Positions 1-9,622 of a DNA stretch of 64,000 nucleotides are shown here, piece after piece. This DNA comes from Symsagittifera roscoffensis (taxonomy: Eukaryota > Xenacoelomorpha > Acoela > Convolutidae). The stretch spans positions 1,200,201-1,264,200 of the forward strand of contig NC_087066.1 of assembly GCF_963678635.1 (NCBI RefSeq), in the 5' to 3' direction. The notes under the pieces are model-generated. The model ran no database searches. It was not told where the DNA came from and saw only the letters and a program-made list of their open reading frames with translations. The translations under genes and the position numbers were made by a program. Every line of letters begins with the position of its first letter. Within the stretch, counting starts at the first letter, position 1.

Positions 1-1392
1 GTCAATGAATTCTTGTGAACTCGCCGTTTATTTTGTAGGGAATTGATTCCACAGTTTAGGGAATACTTCAATGTGCCCTCTGTCCACTTCTCCCATACGA
101 TCAAGGAAGTGATCATCAGAGTTAATGACCGTCATCTCTGGCTCCGATATCTTTGCAAACAAAAGGTCTTCGCTCAAGAACTCTAGCAGTACACGTTGCT
201 CACACCAATTCAGCGCACTTCCGTCCACTGCTGATATGAGGTTCAGGTGCAGCACCGAACTCCTGTATGCTTCCACCTCAACATCAGGGAACGCAAACGT
301 GACTTCAGGTCCATATATGACCGTCACCAACTCCCTGGCTCCTCTGATCAATGCTAAGGGATCGGTACTCATAGCTAAGCTCAGATCAGATAGCAGGCAG
401 GGGCATGACGTCGCACGTCTTCCTCCCTCTGAATCGTTTCGTCCTCTCCTGTTCCAAAGCGATTCTGCTGCAGGAGGTACTGGATAGGAGTATGTCGCAA
501 ATCTCTTATCTTATTCCAGGAATCCGTGGATCCCTTCACATCGAATTTCCTCACGTTCTCTCTCATCTGCTCCGGATAGCGTGTCAAATTCATCAGTCCT
601 CCCAAGTTTTCATGCGTTATCGCGATCAACGTTAGAAGTCGATCTAATCGCAAATTCCGCACTCCCCCGGTGAGCAGTATCGCTGGTCTTTTGACAAAAT
701 TCTATGTTCCAAACGTCACAAACAGGGCTAGTAATTCAACGATCGACTTGTCTACGACTGCTTGGAGGAATTCTTTTAACAGATATCGAGAAAGCGAGGG
801 ATAAGTTTTGGCCAAGAAGGACGCGGTCTGTACGGCTCCTTACCCTTCCAGCATGCTTTCAGTTTGGTCAAAGCCTTCTTCTCCCTTCACCTTCTGTGTC
901 CAGAAAGCTTCCAGGGTAACTTGGCACACTCTGTTTACGAACTCGGCTGGCTTCTCGTCGGCATGTTCGGCCAGATTTACCTCCTTCACTAGGTAGGCAT
1001 AGATTTTCCTAATCATCACTGGACGTCGATCAAAAGCATCCGCGCCCAATGCTGCTACTGGTTAGCCTCTGGTTTCATTCTCAAAACCATCGCTTCCAAT
1101 TGAGCACTCGTCTCCTTGGAATTTTTTCTTCTCTGTCTTTCCCCCTATACTTCTATCCCTCGAAATCATGAATCAATTGACATCGATACGATTCCTGGCT
1201 TCAATTTGAGTTGTCGACTGAAGTTGGACAGTTCATCCCCAGTACTTCGTCTAATACTAACTTGTGTAGTGAATGGTTCTTCAATCCTCGCATCGGATTC
1301 GAGATGTCAGACCACACCGCAGGTAATTCAGCCCTGAGTGGCCTCAGATTCTCTATCTCTATTCCGCGATTTGGGCCAGATATGATCACATC
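1..1392 (-). pseudogene. Polyprotein 2, C-terminal region (copy 1), running off the window
   Basis: The fragments are 1389-1201 (IISGPNRGIEIENLRPL), 1049-840 (HAYLVKEVNLAEHADEK-like sequence), 662-381 (LITLIAITHENLGGLMN-like) and 372-28 (MSTDPLALIRGARELVTVI; DGSALNWCEQRVLLEFL). All align in order with copy 2 between 35.94 and 34.48 kb, where much of the region is a single 403-aa frame. The protein is mostly alpha-helical by composition and matches no family I know. The terminal part lies beyond base 1. Stops and shifts at about 1.2-1.05, 0.84-0.66 and 0.38 kb show it is non-functional. Confidence 0.6.
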
Positions 1393-2237
1393 CTATTTCC
1401 CTTCCGAGAGCAAAGCCACCATCGCATATACAAACTTCAGTCCATTCGGGAGAAGTGCATAACCCGGAGACAGTGCAAACACGGCTCTCGGTGTTATCTT
1501 GGTGAAGGCACCTTCTTTCAGGTTGTCTACTACTTCACCCATTGATTTGAGAATATCCTTTGCAGCTGGCCTTACAGCGTTTTCGGCTGTCGTAGGCTCT
1601 CTGAGGCTGCTCAGGAAACCACTACTGTGTAGATGGTCGTTCATGCCAGCAAATATAATTGTGATTGGGTTCTATTCTGTCTGTCGTTGTACCCCGATTA
1701 TCATCGACACAGACTGCATTAGGTCCATGTCGAACGCTGCTAGCATTAGAAAGTCAGGCCAAAACAGAGATTTGGAGGTATATACGAAGTTTGAGCTCGC
1801 AACTATCATAATTTTTACCTTCCTCATTTCTGCTTTGTCATATGCAGCAAAGATGGTCTCATCTTTCTTGATCGTCTTCAGCCCACCGTATCTCTGAACA
1901 TCACCTTCTTGATTCACTTGTTTCGGGTACGCTCTTTCTTTTACATTATCTGGGGGTGCTTTTACCTGCTGAACATCCTTACATGTTGTTCTATTGGTGC
2001 CCTCGTCGTCAAGAATCTTCCGGGTCTTTCTTCTCGATTTCCCTCATCGTGATTCAGTTTCACATCTTGCAATGGTCTTGCATTAACTGGACCCATTATA
2101 TTGTTTAAGGGCAGTCCCTCTAAGTCGGCAAATCTCAAGGCAGTTGTATAGCGGAAGTTTATGCCAGCGGCTATCAAACAATCCACGCCTGTTATTGAAT
2201 ACAGTCCGTTGACAGACAATCTCTCTCCATTCAACAT
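1393..2237 (-). pseudogene. Polyprotein 2, central region with a second SGNH-like motif (copy 1)
   Basis: Frames 2237-1962, 1917-1672 and 1644-1393 are fragments of one protein, as shown by the collinear match to copy 2 (36854-35950). Features include LSVNGLYSITGVDCLIAAG, then KIMIVASSNFVYTSKSL. After a stop come ITIIFAGMNDHLHSS and RAVFALSPGYALLP. The strand ending in G-M-N-D resembles block III (G-x-N-D) of SGNH hydrolases, and the following region has suitable alternating strands and helices. A canonical block I serine and a D-x-x-H are not obvious, so the assignment is tentative. At least three lesions break the frame. Confidence 0.5.
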
Positions 2238-3225
2238 TGACGTCGCTCCTCTCGGCTGATACTAGTCGTATCTGGCCTTGTCTCTGATCTTGAGGTGCTG
2301 GTCGTCTCCGCGGTCGGATTGACAGGTCCTAAACTTCGTCTAGGATAGATGGTTCTTCTCATTGGCGCTTCTCCCAATCGATCTTGTACATCTGTGTTTT
2401 GCCCTGGCTCGCTAGAGCTTTGCGGCTTGTAGGTTGTCACGGCTGGGACCGTTACCAAACGTTTTTCTAAGTTAGGGGGCACAAAGGTTGAAATGACCGG
2501 TTCATTCGTGGTTTCTTCCTTCTTCAGCACTCCCGTGTCAAAGAGCTCGACTTCCATTTCATCCAGTCGCTCTTGGAACACTCGGTTCAACCAGGCTTGT
2601 CCTTCAATGCTATCAAAGTGGATCCCATCAGTGGTTAGCCTGGCCTGATCCATAGCTCTCAGCTCGTGTTCAATGTCCATAAGGATCATTCGTCCAGCAT
2701 TCCAACTCGCAAGACTTCTCAGGATGTTGTTCCACCTGATGACTACTTCATTATGTCTTCTTCCTGTCGCTGTCAACGCTTTCGTGCTTATGGGTACGGT
2801 GCAGACGGTCAGTACCTCGCAGTTGAATTTCTGCCAGAGAGTAGTAAAAAAAAGCACAGCATCATTGACTCCCATTGTGCCTCTTTCTCATCTGAGCCTC
2901 TTGATACATTCTTCGTCCCTATTAGGATCATTATTTTAGGAATCTTCCCTGGGTTCATCAGCTCCACCATCCAAAATAGCTGGGCTATCGTTGCATTTGC
3001 AAAGGCCATCACCGTAGTAATCCAAGCGGTCCTCAAGTTCTGGAGCATTCTCACCAAGCTGTCACCCAGTATCAGATGTGATGTCCCAAGTGGCGGTTGC
3101 TGCAGGTTTACTGCTGGGCTTCAAATGGATCGATTGAAGCAGGCTCTCGAATCCGTGTCTGAAACTCCTGTGAAGCTATACTTCAACTGGTTGTTGTTCT
3201 GCACCTCAATCACTCGGGACACTTT
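2231..3225 (-). pseudogene. Polyprotein 2, SGNH/GDSL hydrolase-like domain (copy 1, frameshifted)
   Basis: Frames 3057-2809 and 2875-2231 plus the preceding closed part together give an SGNH-hydrolase order. Block I is HLILGDSLVR, with the nucleophile Ser. The central strand ends MILIGTKNVSRGS, corresponding to the block III G-x-N region (copy 2 has IGTNHV). Block V is TTDGIHFDSIEG, with Asp and His in D-x-x-H spacing. These lie about 65 and 160 residues after block I, as in the fold. The family includes esterases and acetylhydrolases. A frameshift at about 2.85 kb breaks it. After the domain is a Pro/Ser/Thr-rich tail. Similar esterase modules are known in ORF1 of CR1-like non-LTR elements, but are unusual in Ty3/gypsy elements. 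Confidence 0.75.
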
Positions 3226-4293
3226 CTACATCGGAATTCCTCGTATCTTTCTGTCTGGTACCTTAGAGCTCTTTGTCGGTAACGTTGTATCACTAACTCC
3301 CGTTCTCGTTATCATCTCTTGGGAGAGATGCACTCTGCCCGTGTCATCGATTGTTTCACAGGGTGCAGTCACCCCAGAACCTGGCGCATTCCTATTAACG
3401 ACCAATCGTCCAGCTGTTTCCATCAATTTTCTCACTGTTTGCTCCACGACTGGGTCACCTAGGGTGTCACTCGGGTCCGGGATTGTCATTCGACCAGTTG
3501 GAGCTGGGAGTCGCGTCTCCGTCGTTTGACTCAACTCTCGAGGCGTCAAAAGTTCCATCTGGGACTGCTCACGAGGAATATTCCTTGTAGGTATCACTTT
3601 TTCCACGGCTGTGGTCAACACCAGCCACTCCGATCGCTCTTTGTACTCTCGCCTCAAGTGCTCTATTTCTTCACCATGTTTCTTGTTGCAATCCTCAAAC
3701 AGTCTCTTCCACATGTCTCTATCTTCTTCTGTACTGAGCATGGTTTTAGTAATTTCGTCCAACTCCTTTCTGGTCTTCTCCACTTCTTCTATTGTTCCCT
3801 TAAGATCTTGCATGGTTTCGTTCGTCTGAACCTCTTCCTCTATTCTCGTCCTCTTTGGCGGCACAGCTGCTCTCAGTTGTGAACTAGATGAGGCAGCCAC
3901 GCTGTTCTTTTCCTGATGCATCCTCCTCAATCCAGGCCTAGGCTTGGTGAGCAAAGGCATCTCACCTGCTTGGTAGGTCCTCGAACTTACCAATCCAGGC
4001 TCGTTCGCCAAGTCACTTACTGAGAGAGCCCTGTTTCTCCACCTCATCACTCTCATGTTTGGGCGGTCTAATACTCCTCTTTCTCCATATGCTGCCATCA
4101 ATAAGACTTCAGTGGGGCGGTCCCAACGGTTATCATGCACCAGGATGTTTATTAATGCGGCCAGCAACAAGACTACCTCTGGGTCCTCCAGAGCGAAGTC
4201 TCGATCCATCAGCCGACGATAGATCGCATCTACCATCGGTCCCACATATGCCTCCACCAGGTCCATCAGCTCGTTCAAGTTGAAGTTGTCCAT
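3226..4293 (-). CDS. Polyprotein 2, N-terminal coiled-coil region (copy 1)
   Basis: The frame opens at an ATG at 4293 (MDNFNLNELMDLVEAYVG) and stays open for 355 aa. The first ~110 residues are helical (DLVEAYVGPMVDAIYRRLMD). A Ser-rich linker follows, then a coiled coil at about residues 155-215 (KGTIEEVEKTRKELDEITK). A Pro/Thr-rich stretch leads toward the SGNH domain. The same start and domain order occur in copy 2 (38781), which supports this ATG as a true start. The stop at 3226 is probably a lesion, because copy 2 continues in frame into the SGNH region. Architecture resembles a structural or Gag-like N-terminus, but I do not recognise a family. Confidence 0.7.
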   Translation of the reverse strand: MDNFNLNELMDLVEAYVGPMVDAIYRRLMDRDFALEDPEVVLLLAALINILVHDNRWDRPTEVLLMAAYGERGVLDRPNMRVMRWRNRALSVSDLANEPGLVSSRTYQAGEMPLLTKPRPGLRRMHQEKNSVAASSSSQLRAAVPPKRTRIEEEVQTNETMQDLKGTIEEVEKTRKELDEITKTMLSTEEDRDMWKRLFEDCNKKHGEEIEHLRREYKERSEWLVLTTAVEKVIPTRNIPREQSQMELLTPRELSQTTETRLPAPTGRMTIPDPSDTLGDPVVEQTVRKLMETAGRLVVNRNAPGSGVTAPCETIDDTGRVHLSQEMITRTGVSDTTLPTKSSKVPDRKIRGIPM

Positions 4294-4702
4294 GTTCTTT
4301 CACTCTCTCGATTCTTTTATCGGTTTGATGAATTGAAATCAATTGAATAATTAAACGTTCAATCAGGATCTAGAAATGAGGTCGCGAGTATCACATTTGT
4401 CCGCTTTACAATTTTTTATATTAAAACTTATTTAAAATAGTCAGATAAAAGTTTTTGATCCTAAAAATTATTAAAATCAATTCGTTGCCAAAATTATTAA
4501 AATCAATTCGTTGCTAAATTCAGTTATCCTTGGTCACTCAATTCAGTTATCCTTGGTCACTAATTCCTTCTTACGCAGGGTCTTAAAAACATAACACATA
4601 ATATAACATAACACAGATTTAATATGACGCCTCCTGCATGTAACCTAAACTCAGCCTATACTTAAAAAAATTTTCATATGAAAGTATACTTGTATATTAG
4701 TA
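4294..4702 (-). promoter_or_regulatory. Non-coding interval between Pol-macro and polyprotein 2, with conserved block
   Basis: No ORF is present. The block 4568-4665 (containing CGCAGGGTCTTA and GACGCCTCCTGCATG on the plus strand) is nearly unchanged in copy 2 at 39050-39143, although it is non-coding. Two short tandem duplications lie at 4464-4515 (unit AAAATTATTAAAATC...) and 4518-4562 (unit ATTCAGTTATCCTTGG). Copy 2 lacks the duplications. The interval could hold a splice acceptor, an internal promoter or another signal for expressing polyprotein 2; which one cannot be told from sequence alone. Confidence 0.45.
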
Positions 4703-5273
4703 TCAGAGAAGATTAGGTGTACCAACCCGTGGATGCAGTCGTCCTCTGTTCGGATCATTCACTGGAAGAGAGAGTTCCTTTACTCCACTGTCCACAAGCA
4801 AGTCTCTCAATCTCGTCAAGGACAAGACTAGGTTTTCCGGGTCCACCTGCGGCTTCTCCGTCGCCCTCGTCACCAAGAAGCATAAGTATTTTCCCGGTAT
4901 CTGTGACGCCGCCGGATGCAAAGCTGCTTCGCCTCCTATTCCTGGTCTTTGCTCCCAAATGAATTCTTTTTTTAATATTCTCTATAAAAATCTGCTGCTA
5001 ACGCTGTCTTAAAACTCATGTCTGCTGTGATTGCTATCGCACATGCTATATTTGTGGGTATGAAATCGCTATCTGTCAATATTAGGCTACTTGAGTATTC
5101 AATTGCAAATTAAAATATGACTCAACTACTCTCCATATAACATCTGTTTCTGCTTCTAGATCACCTGTGTCTCTTGCTATTCTTAATTTTTTTATTAATA
5201 GTTTTTCTGTGTCGGTTAGTCCTAACCCCACTCCCCGGACACAAATATCCATCGACGTCCCCAACAATCGCAT
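4703..5273 (-). pseudogene. Macro (ADP-ribose-binding-like) domain at the C-terminus of Pol, copy 1
   Basis: Segments on the minus strand are a linker (5273-5082, GLTDTEKLLIKKLRIARD), then through a stop SDFIP, ITADMSFKTALAADF, and after a frameshift near 4.96 kb RPGIGG, ASQIPGKYLCFLVTRATE, VDPENLVLSLTRL and VKELSLPVNDPNRGRL. The order matches a compact macro domain of the OARD1/TARG1 type. It has a sequestration-like D-M-S-x-K-x-A-L-A helix, a K-Y-L-C-F-L-V-T strand, an N-L-x-x-S-L helix and an E-L-S-L-P strand. The usual GxGL loop is replaced by NDPNRGRL. The role would be ADP-ribose binding or removal, but activity is not predictable. The copy is broken by a stop at about 5.09 kb and a frameshift. 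Copy 2 is intact over this domain. Confidence 0.6.
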
Positions 5274-5369
5274 ACCGGATATTAAGTCGAGGTTGGAAGC
5301 AGCAAGGAGTAATTGCCCTTCGTGGGTAGCTCAGGAAGGATCATCCCTTTCGGGTTTTATGTATTTCAT

Positions 5370-6224
5370 GTTTTCACGATCTGCATCTTGAATCGTGACA
5401 CTGGTCCCTATTGGGTCCGACATCTTTTCGTTCAGCCATTCCAAGACACGCAGATTCGTCAATTCTAGTTCCTAGGATTGCTGTTGCTCGTCGTCGAATT
5501 CTACCTCGGGTTTCGACATGTCCTCGACCCATTCCCCGTCGTGTTCGTCGACTATTTCTATGTCCAGTGACACAGTTATTTCTTCTAGATCGAACAATTC
5601 TTCTACTATCTTGTTCAGATCCACTCTGACTACTACAAAGTCATCTCCATAAGGAATGTATTTCTTTGTGAGTCTTGTCCTGTCACTCTGTCGAGTCTGT
5701 ATCGTGAACGGAAGATCTGCTTCCAAACTCTTGGGGACCTCCATTTGTTCGGGGTCTTGCCAGTCCTCCTCCGCGTAGGTTAAGGCTTCTTCATCTGCTT
5801 CAATCAACTCGTTAGGATCCAGGTCCAGTGGTGGACTTGGTTCTTCCTCTACGACCTCATTTCCATCGTTCTTTTCCCTGGTACCCTTCTGGTTGACCTG
5901 ACAAGCAGGGTCCATCATCAGGTAATCCCCCTCTTCCATCTCTGCAGGTATACACCAGTCTTCTGTCGATGGGTTGTGTGGCTTAATGTTCTCGTAGTGA
6001 GTGGCTCGGCGAGTACTCAGTCTATAAAAACGTCCCTCCTGATGCACTTCCGTAATCATGAAGGATCTCCTCCACTTTTTTAATAGCTTTTTCGTTCCTT
6101 TTGGCAGTATAAAGTTCTGAATTACCCATACATAGACTCCTACCGAGTACGTTTTTGCGCCCGCTGCTTTTTTATCGAACCTTTCCTCTGTCATGCCTGT
6201 GCCTGCTGAGTGTTCTGTGTGCAC
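5370..6224 (-). pseudogene. pol: Integrase C-terminal domain (GPY/F-like) and Pol tail
   Basis: The frame 6224-5472 (250 aa) reads KKLLKKWRRSFMITEV followed by GRFYRLSTRRATHYENIKPH. This is the GPY/F module found after the integrase core in many Ty3/gypsy elements and chromoviruses. The diagnostic G-P pair is R-S here, whereas copy 2 keeps W-R-G-P-F at 40.48 kb. The remainder is a long acidic tail (DLDPNELIEADEEALTYAEE) ending near 5.47 kb. The same tail is recognisable in copy 2. It links the integrase to the macro-like domain, so the latter appears to be part of Pol rather than a separate gene. Confidence 0.85.
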
Positions 6225-6239
6225 AAGTCGTTTAGATCC

Positions 6240-6990
6240 TGTTGACGTCTAGTCACATCCCTTACATAGACCTGTGGTGATGTTTTGTTCCCCTCATACT
6301 CTGGGAAAAAAAGTCAAGAACAAAGACTTTTCATGTCCGGTTAACATCATATGTGGACTAACTCCAGTGGTGGAATGTTGCGTGCAGTTGTAAGCTCCCA
6401 TCACCTGTGGAAGATATCTGTTCCAATCGGTCATGTACCTGGAACAATATACCCTCAGCATCGACACTAACGTTCGATTCTGCCTTTCCAGTAAGCCATT
6501 CGTCTGGGGATGGGATGTCGTGGAGTGAGCTTGAGCAACGTGTTAGCGTGTCATAAGCTCTTTCGTAAATTCTCCCACGAAAGCTGTTCCATTATTCGTT
6601 TGAATTGTCATCGGACAACCATGTCTCGCTATCCGCGTGTTGATCAGGTGATTGCACGTCTCTTCCGCTGAGGCAGTTATGCAGGGCACGGCTTGCACAC
6701 TTCGTGAAGTGATCCATCCTGACCAATACTTGATTGTAACCACTGTCTGGCATACATATCTTTTGATGATCAACCTGCACCACCTCGTTAAATGCAGATG
6801 ACTCGATCGACTTCAAGGGAAACCGCAATTTCCTTCAATCTTTGACCTGTTGGCATGACAGAAATGCTGTTACCCACTTCTCGCATGCCTTTTTCATTCC
6901 AGGCCATTCGAAGCGTTTCAGGTTCCTCTGGTATACGTTGTCGATTCCCTGATGTCCGATCTGATCATGTGACCTGAATAGAAGTTCTGT
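6240..6990 (-). pseudogene. pol: Integrase: HHCC zinc-binding and catalytic core, multiply frameshifted
   Basis: Translating minus-strand 6990-6840 through a stop gives SHDQIGHQGID, with the paired histidines of the HHCC domain, then WPGMKKACEKW and FLSCQQVK. The first Cys of the usual C-x-x-C is Phe. The core follows with VVQVDHQKIC, the first catalytic Asp. A frame change at about 6.69 kb leads to HGCPMTIQTNNGTAFVG, where the second catalytic Asp of the usual D-N-G-T box is Asn. A further shift leads to TNGLLERQNRT, with the catalytic Glu. An intact version would insert the cDNA into the genome. This copy has lost one metal-binding residue and its frame. Confidence 0.85.
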
Positions 6991-8202
6991 CTAATAGAGT
7001 TGCGGCACCACTATCGCATTACACTTGTACAGAACTTTGTCTTCTTCTCTTCTCTTGCAAGCCACGGTCCCGTCCTTGTTCAGATATAACCTTCCCTCTT
7101 TCTGCATAAAGTACTGTCTCAGAATACGGTAACTGTCTTCCTCCAGGTCACCTTTGTCCGGAGCTCCATTTTCAATCCACCTTTTAAGGTTGCTCGTCAT
7201 GAGGTCATTTCTCTGGGCTCTTAGTAGGCCCGAGAGTCCGTATTTTGCCTTCAAGTACGTCTTCATGACCCTCATCTGACTATTCACTTCGTCTGGCTGA
7301 TGTGTGTCAAATTCCATCTTAACGCACCAAATCTTCACCAACGGCTGTGTATCTTGTTCAAATGGTTGAAAATCAGTCCTGACTACCTCTTTTTGTGGCA
7401 ACAAAAATATCAAACGTTTCGATACCTCTTTTGTTTCCAGATCATCTGCTGCGTTGTCAAAGACTCTTTCACCTGGTATGAGGTAGCGATCACTGTCAGG
7501 GTCGTGATATACCTCCCTGTCCTGATCCCTTGATCGAGTGTCCCCTAGTAGCGTGTGGATCGACAGTTCCGATCTTGAGCTCGAATTCCTGTCTGAGTAG
7601 GTGTCAATTCCTGTATTGCGGGAATTGTCATCTGTTGGAGAGTCTGCGATGGAGCTTGTTCCCTCTCCTGGGTCAGTTCTGTGAGTTCTGCTCATCCACT
7701 TGAACTCCCTGGGCAAAATTTTATCCTCCATGTCCTGTTTCTCATCGGAAATTTTCTCTTCTACATCAGACTCCCCGGACAAATTTTTGTCCCGGTTTTG
7801 ATCCTAAACTCGCCTGCTTTCCTCAGCGTTCGTCTCCCAGGACAAATAACCTTGATCCAGGTTTCGAGCAACTTCTTCATCTTCCTTCTGCTGGTCGTCA
7901 AAGATAACGGTTTTATTTTGTGTATCATATCCCTGTTCTTCCCGTTTGTACGAAGTACTTGTTAAAACTTCTTAGGTTATTGAGGATACTAGTTGCTGAA
8001 CTATTGTCCTACATTCCCTCTCATTTTTTTGTGTTGTCGTCTTGACGGCATGATCTTCACCTTTTCACTTTTTGTCAGTGATGTCATAGCTGCTGCCCAC
8101 TCGGGGTCATCCCTGGTCACTTCTCTCTCTAACAATCCACCCAGCATCCGCATCACTTGCGGTGTGACCTGCACAGCCCTCGAGGATCTGCTTGTCTCAA
8201 AG
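6991..8202 (-). pseudogene. pol: Pol linker between RNase H and integrase
   Basis: The best open part is frame 7782-6991 (263 aa), beginning at an ATG with an acidic, serine-rich segment (SGESDVEEKISDEKQD). It then becomes more structured (MRVMKTYLKAKYGLSG; EEDSYRILRQYFMQKEGRLY) and ends at the approach to the integrase zinc-binding domain (KVLYKCNAIVVPQLY). The upstream part, 7.8-8.2 kb, is readable only through stops. The final ~80 residues are typical of the strand-rich segment preceding the HHCC domain of Ty3/gypsy integrases. The linker is unusually long and of unknown function. Confidence 0.7.
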
Positions 8203-8520
8203 TTAACGACGCTCGCACAGCCCTCGTGGCTCTGCTTGTCTCAGATAACCCGCACATATATCCAAACGCATCAAGGTGAACTGCGAAGGTTCACTTAGGT
8301 TCCTGATTACCTGATGTCCCGCCACAGAGATTATGGACTCTATCTTGCTTTCTTGTGGCATCATCCCGAATGTCTGACCGGAGATTACTTTCAGCTTTAT
8401 GCTCAAATTACTCGGTGCTTTCGTTTCTTCCATTTCCGATGCTTCAAGGCGTTGAGCTGCCCTTGAGTTCTCTCGTTTTCTAGTTTGAGCTTGATTTTCT
8501 GTTCTATTTCCCTAGTTGCC
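8203..8520 (-). pseudogene. Misplaced duplicate of the Gag-protease linker inside Pol
   Basis: Frame 8433-8203 contains APSNLSIKLKVISGQTFGM, SIISVAGHQVIRNLSEP and TLMRLDICAGYLRQ. This is clearly the same sequence as the Gag-protease linker at 10.21-10.54 kb (NVISGQTHGMVPQGS; AGHQVIRNLSEP; LDTYADYLRQ). The DNA match extends to the shared TTGCCAATTCCTG at 8518-8530 and 10528-10540. Its position between RNase H and the integrase linker is out of order for any LTR element. I infer recombination or template switching between element copies, because the two versions differ at many positions. Confidence 0.8.
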
Positions 8521-9050
8521 AATTCCTGTTGGAAGTTTGTTGCCAATTTTTGTTGCCGATTCCCGTAGCAAGAGATCCAAGGACACCGGGTCCCTCTTGG
8601 GTACGATCTTAATTTCTGCAGCTTTTTCCAATGGTGATTCTGGGTGTCCCGGAATTGGATATCCAGACTTGTCCAACCATGTCGTCAAGGGAAGTGCTTC
8701 ATAAGTCGCTTTGTCCAGAAACAAGAACCCTTCCTTGATTTCTGCCTGATTGGCTGGCTTTTGTTCCAATCTTTCATAGAACTCGGTCTTCTTGCTGAGG
8801 CTGTCAGCATTCTGGTGTTTATCACGCATCCTGTGCTCGATTATCATGTGGAAGCCATCTAATCTTACTTTCCATCTACCAATTTTACTCTGAACCATCG
8901 AGTATGTCTTCAACCAGGATAACGCTCTGTTGACCACGCGTAACTTAAAGGGAGCGCTCCTCGTGTATGCGCGGTAATTTGCCACTAATGTGACTATTGC
9001 AAACTTTTCGGCTTTCGGTGCACCATATTTCATCTCAGTGTCAATTAACA
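8512..9050 (-). pseudogene. pol: RNase H domain, C-terminal part, and start of RH-IN linker
   Basis: The minus frame ending at 8512 carries DTEMKYGAPKAEKFAIV, which has the RNase H Glu-containing helix. Next come RVVNRALSWLKTY and EHRMRDKHQNADSLSKK, the final RNase H block, whose HQNADSLS contains the last catalytic Asp. In the middle block the usual R-x-D-(H/N)-R-A-L Asp is replaced by Val (VVNRAL), so a metal-binding residue is lost. Downstream sequence (KTEFYERLEQKPANQ) begins a linker. Near 8.52 kb the linker is interrupted by duplicated Gag-linker sequence. Confidence 0.85.
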
Positions 9051-9437
9051 CCTGCTGCCATATGCTATGGGATGGAGAACTGTTCTCCCATTCCATTCCT
9101 GCTCCTGATGCTGTATTCCTGAGATGGCTACTACTGATGCGTCTGTGTCAAGAACATACATGCCCTCTTTTGTAGGCATGCCTAGCACTGGCGCTTCGCA
9201 CAGATCCCGCTTTATGTTCTCGAAGGCAGCTTGAGCTTCTTCGCTCCATTCGAACTTCTTTCCCTTGTTGCGCATCAGCTTCTGCATGGGATACACCTTG
9301 TCTGCATATACTTTTATGAACTCACTGTAAAAATTGGCAAGTCTTAGGAAGCTCGTGAGTTGTGTGTTCGTTCTGAGAGCCTTCCACGTCAACACAGCCT
9401 CTATTGCTTCCGGTTTTGATGCAGCCAAAGATCTCAT
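9045..9437 (-). pseudogene. pol: RT connection/thumb region and start of RNase H
   Basis: The 130-aa minus-strand frame contains PEAIEAVLTWKALRTNTQ followed by LTSFLRLANFYSEFI. This is the diagnostic end of a Ty3/gypsy RT (usual form: LRSFLGLANYYRRFI). It then runs through KGKKFEWSEEAQAAFENIK into the RNase H start, YVLDTDASVVAISG. The first RNase H catalytic Asp (DTDAS) is present. The frame breaks just after IAYGS near 9.05 kb and continues in another frame at 9.05-8.51 kb. Confidence 0.85.
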
Positions 9438-9439
9438 CG

Positions 9440-9622
9440 AGCCGATCTAACGAATTCAAAATTCTCGTTCTAATAATTGCTACCACAGCTTGTCCCGGCT
9501 GTAGTTTTACTTTTCTATCTAAAAGAGTTGGTACCTTGTTTTCGTCTGTTGTTATTCTATTAACTGGTTTCTTAACATACTTCCAATCCGGGTTTCGAAT
9601 CCATATTAGACCGTTGTTCAAT
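9440..9622 (-). pseudogene. pol: Protease-RT linker with deletion junction removing the RT catalytic core
   Basis: The frame 9732-9322 leaves the protease through LDRKVKLQPGQAVVAI and then passes directly into SLDRLDEIFGCIK. The latter resembles the segment that normally follows the catalytic YxDD box of Ty3/gypsy reverse transcriptases. No fingers/palm sequence and no YxDD motif lie between. In intact elements several hundred residues separate these points, so a large deletion is inferred at about 9.46 kb. A second smaller loss and a frame change follow near 9.43 kb. Confidence 0.7.

Noticed and set aside
2666-3529. 287-aa plus-strand open frame
   Set aside because: It is the antisense of the SGNH-containing polyprotein 2 region; the minus strand carries recognisable motifs conserved in both copies and the plus-strand frame has none.
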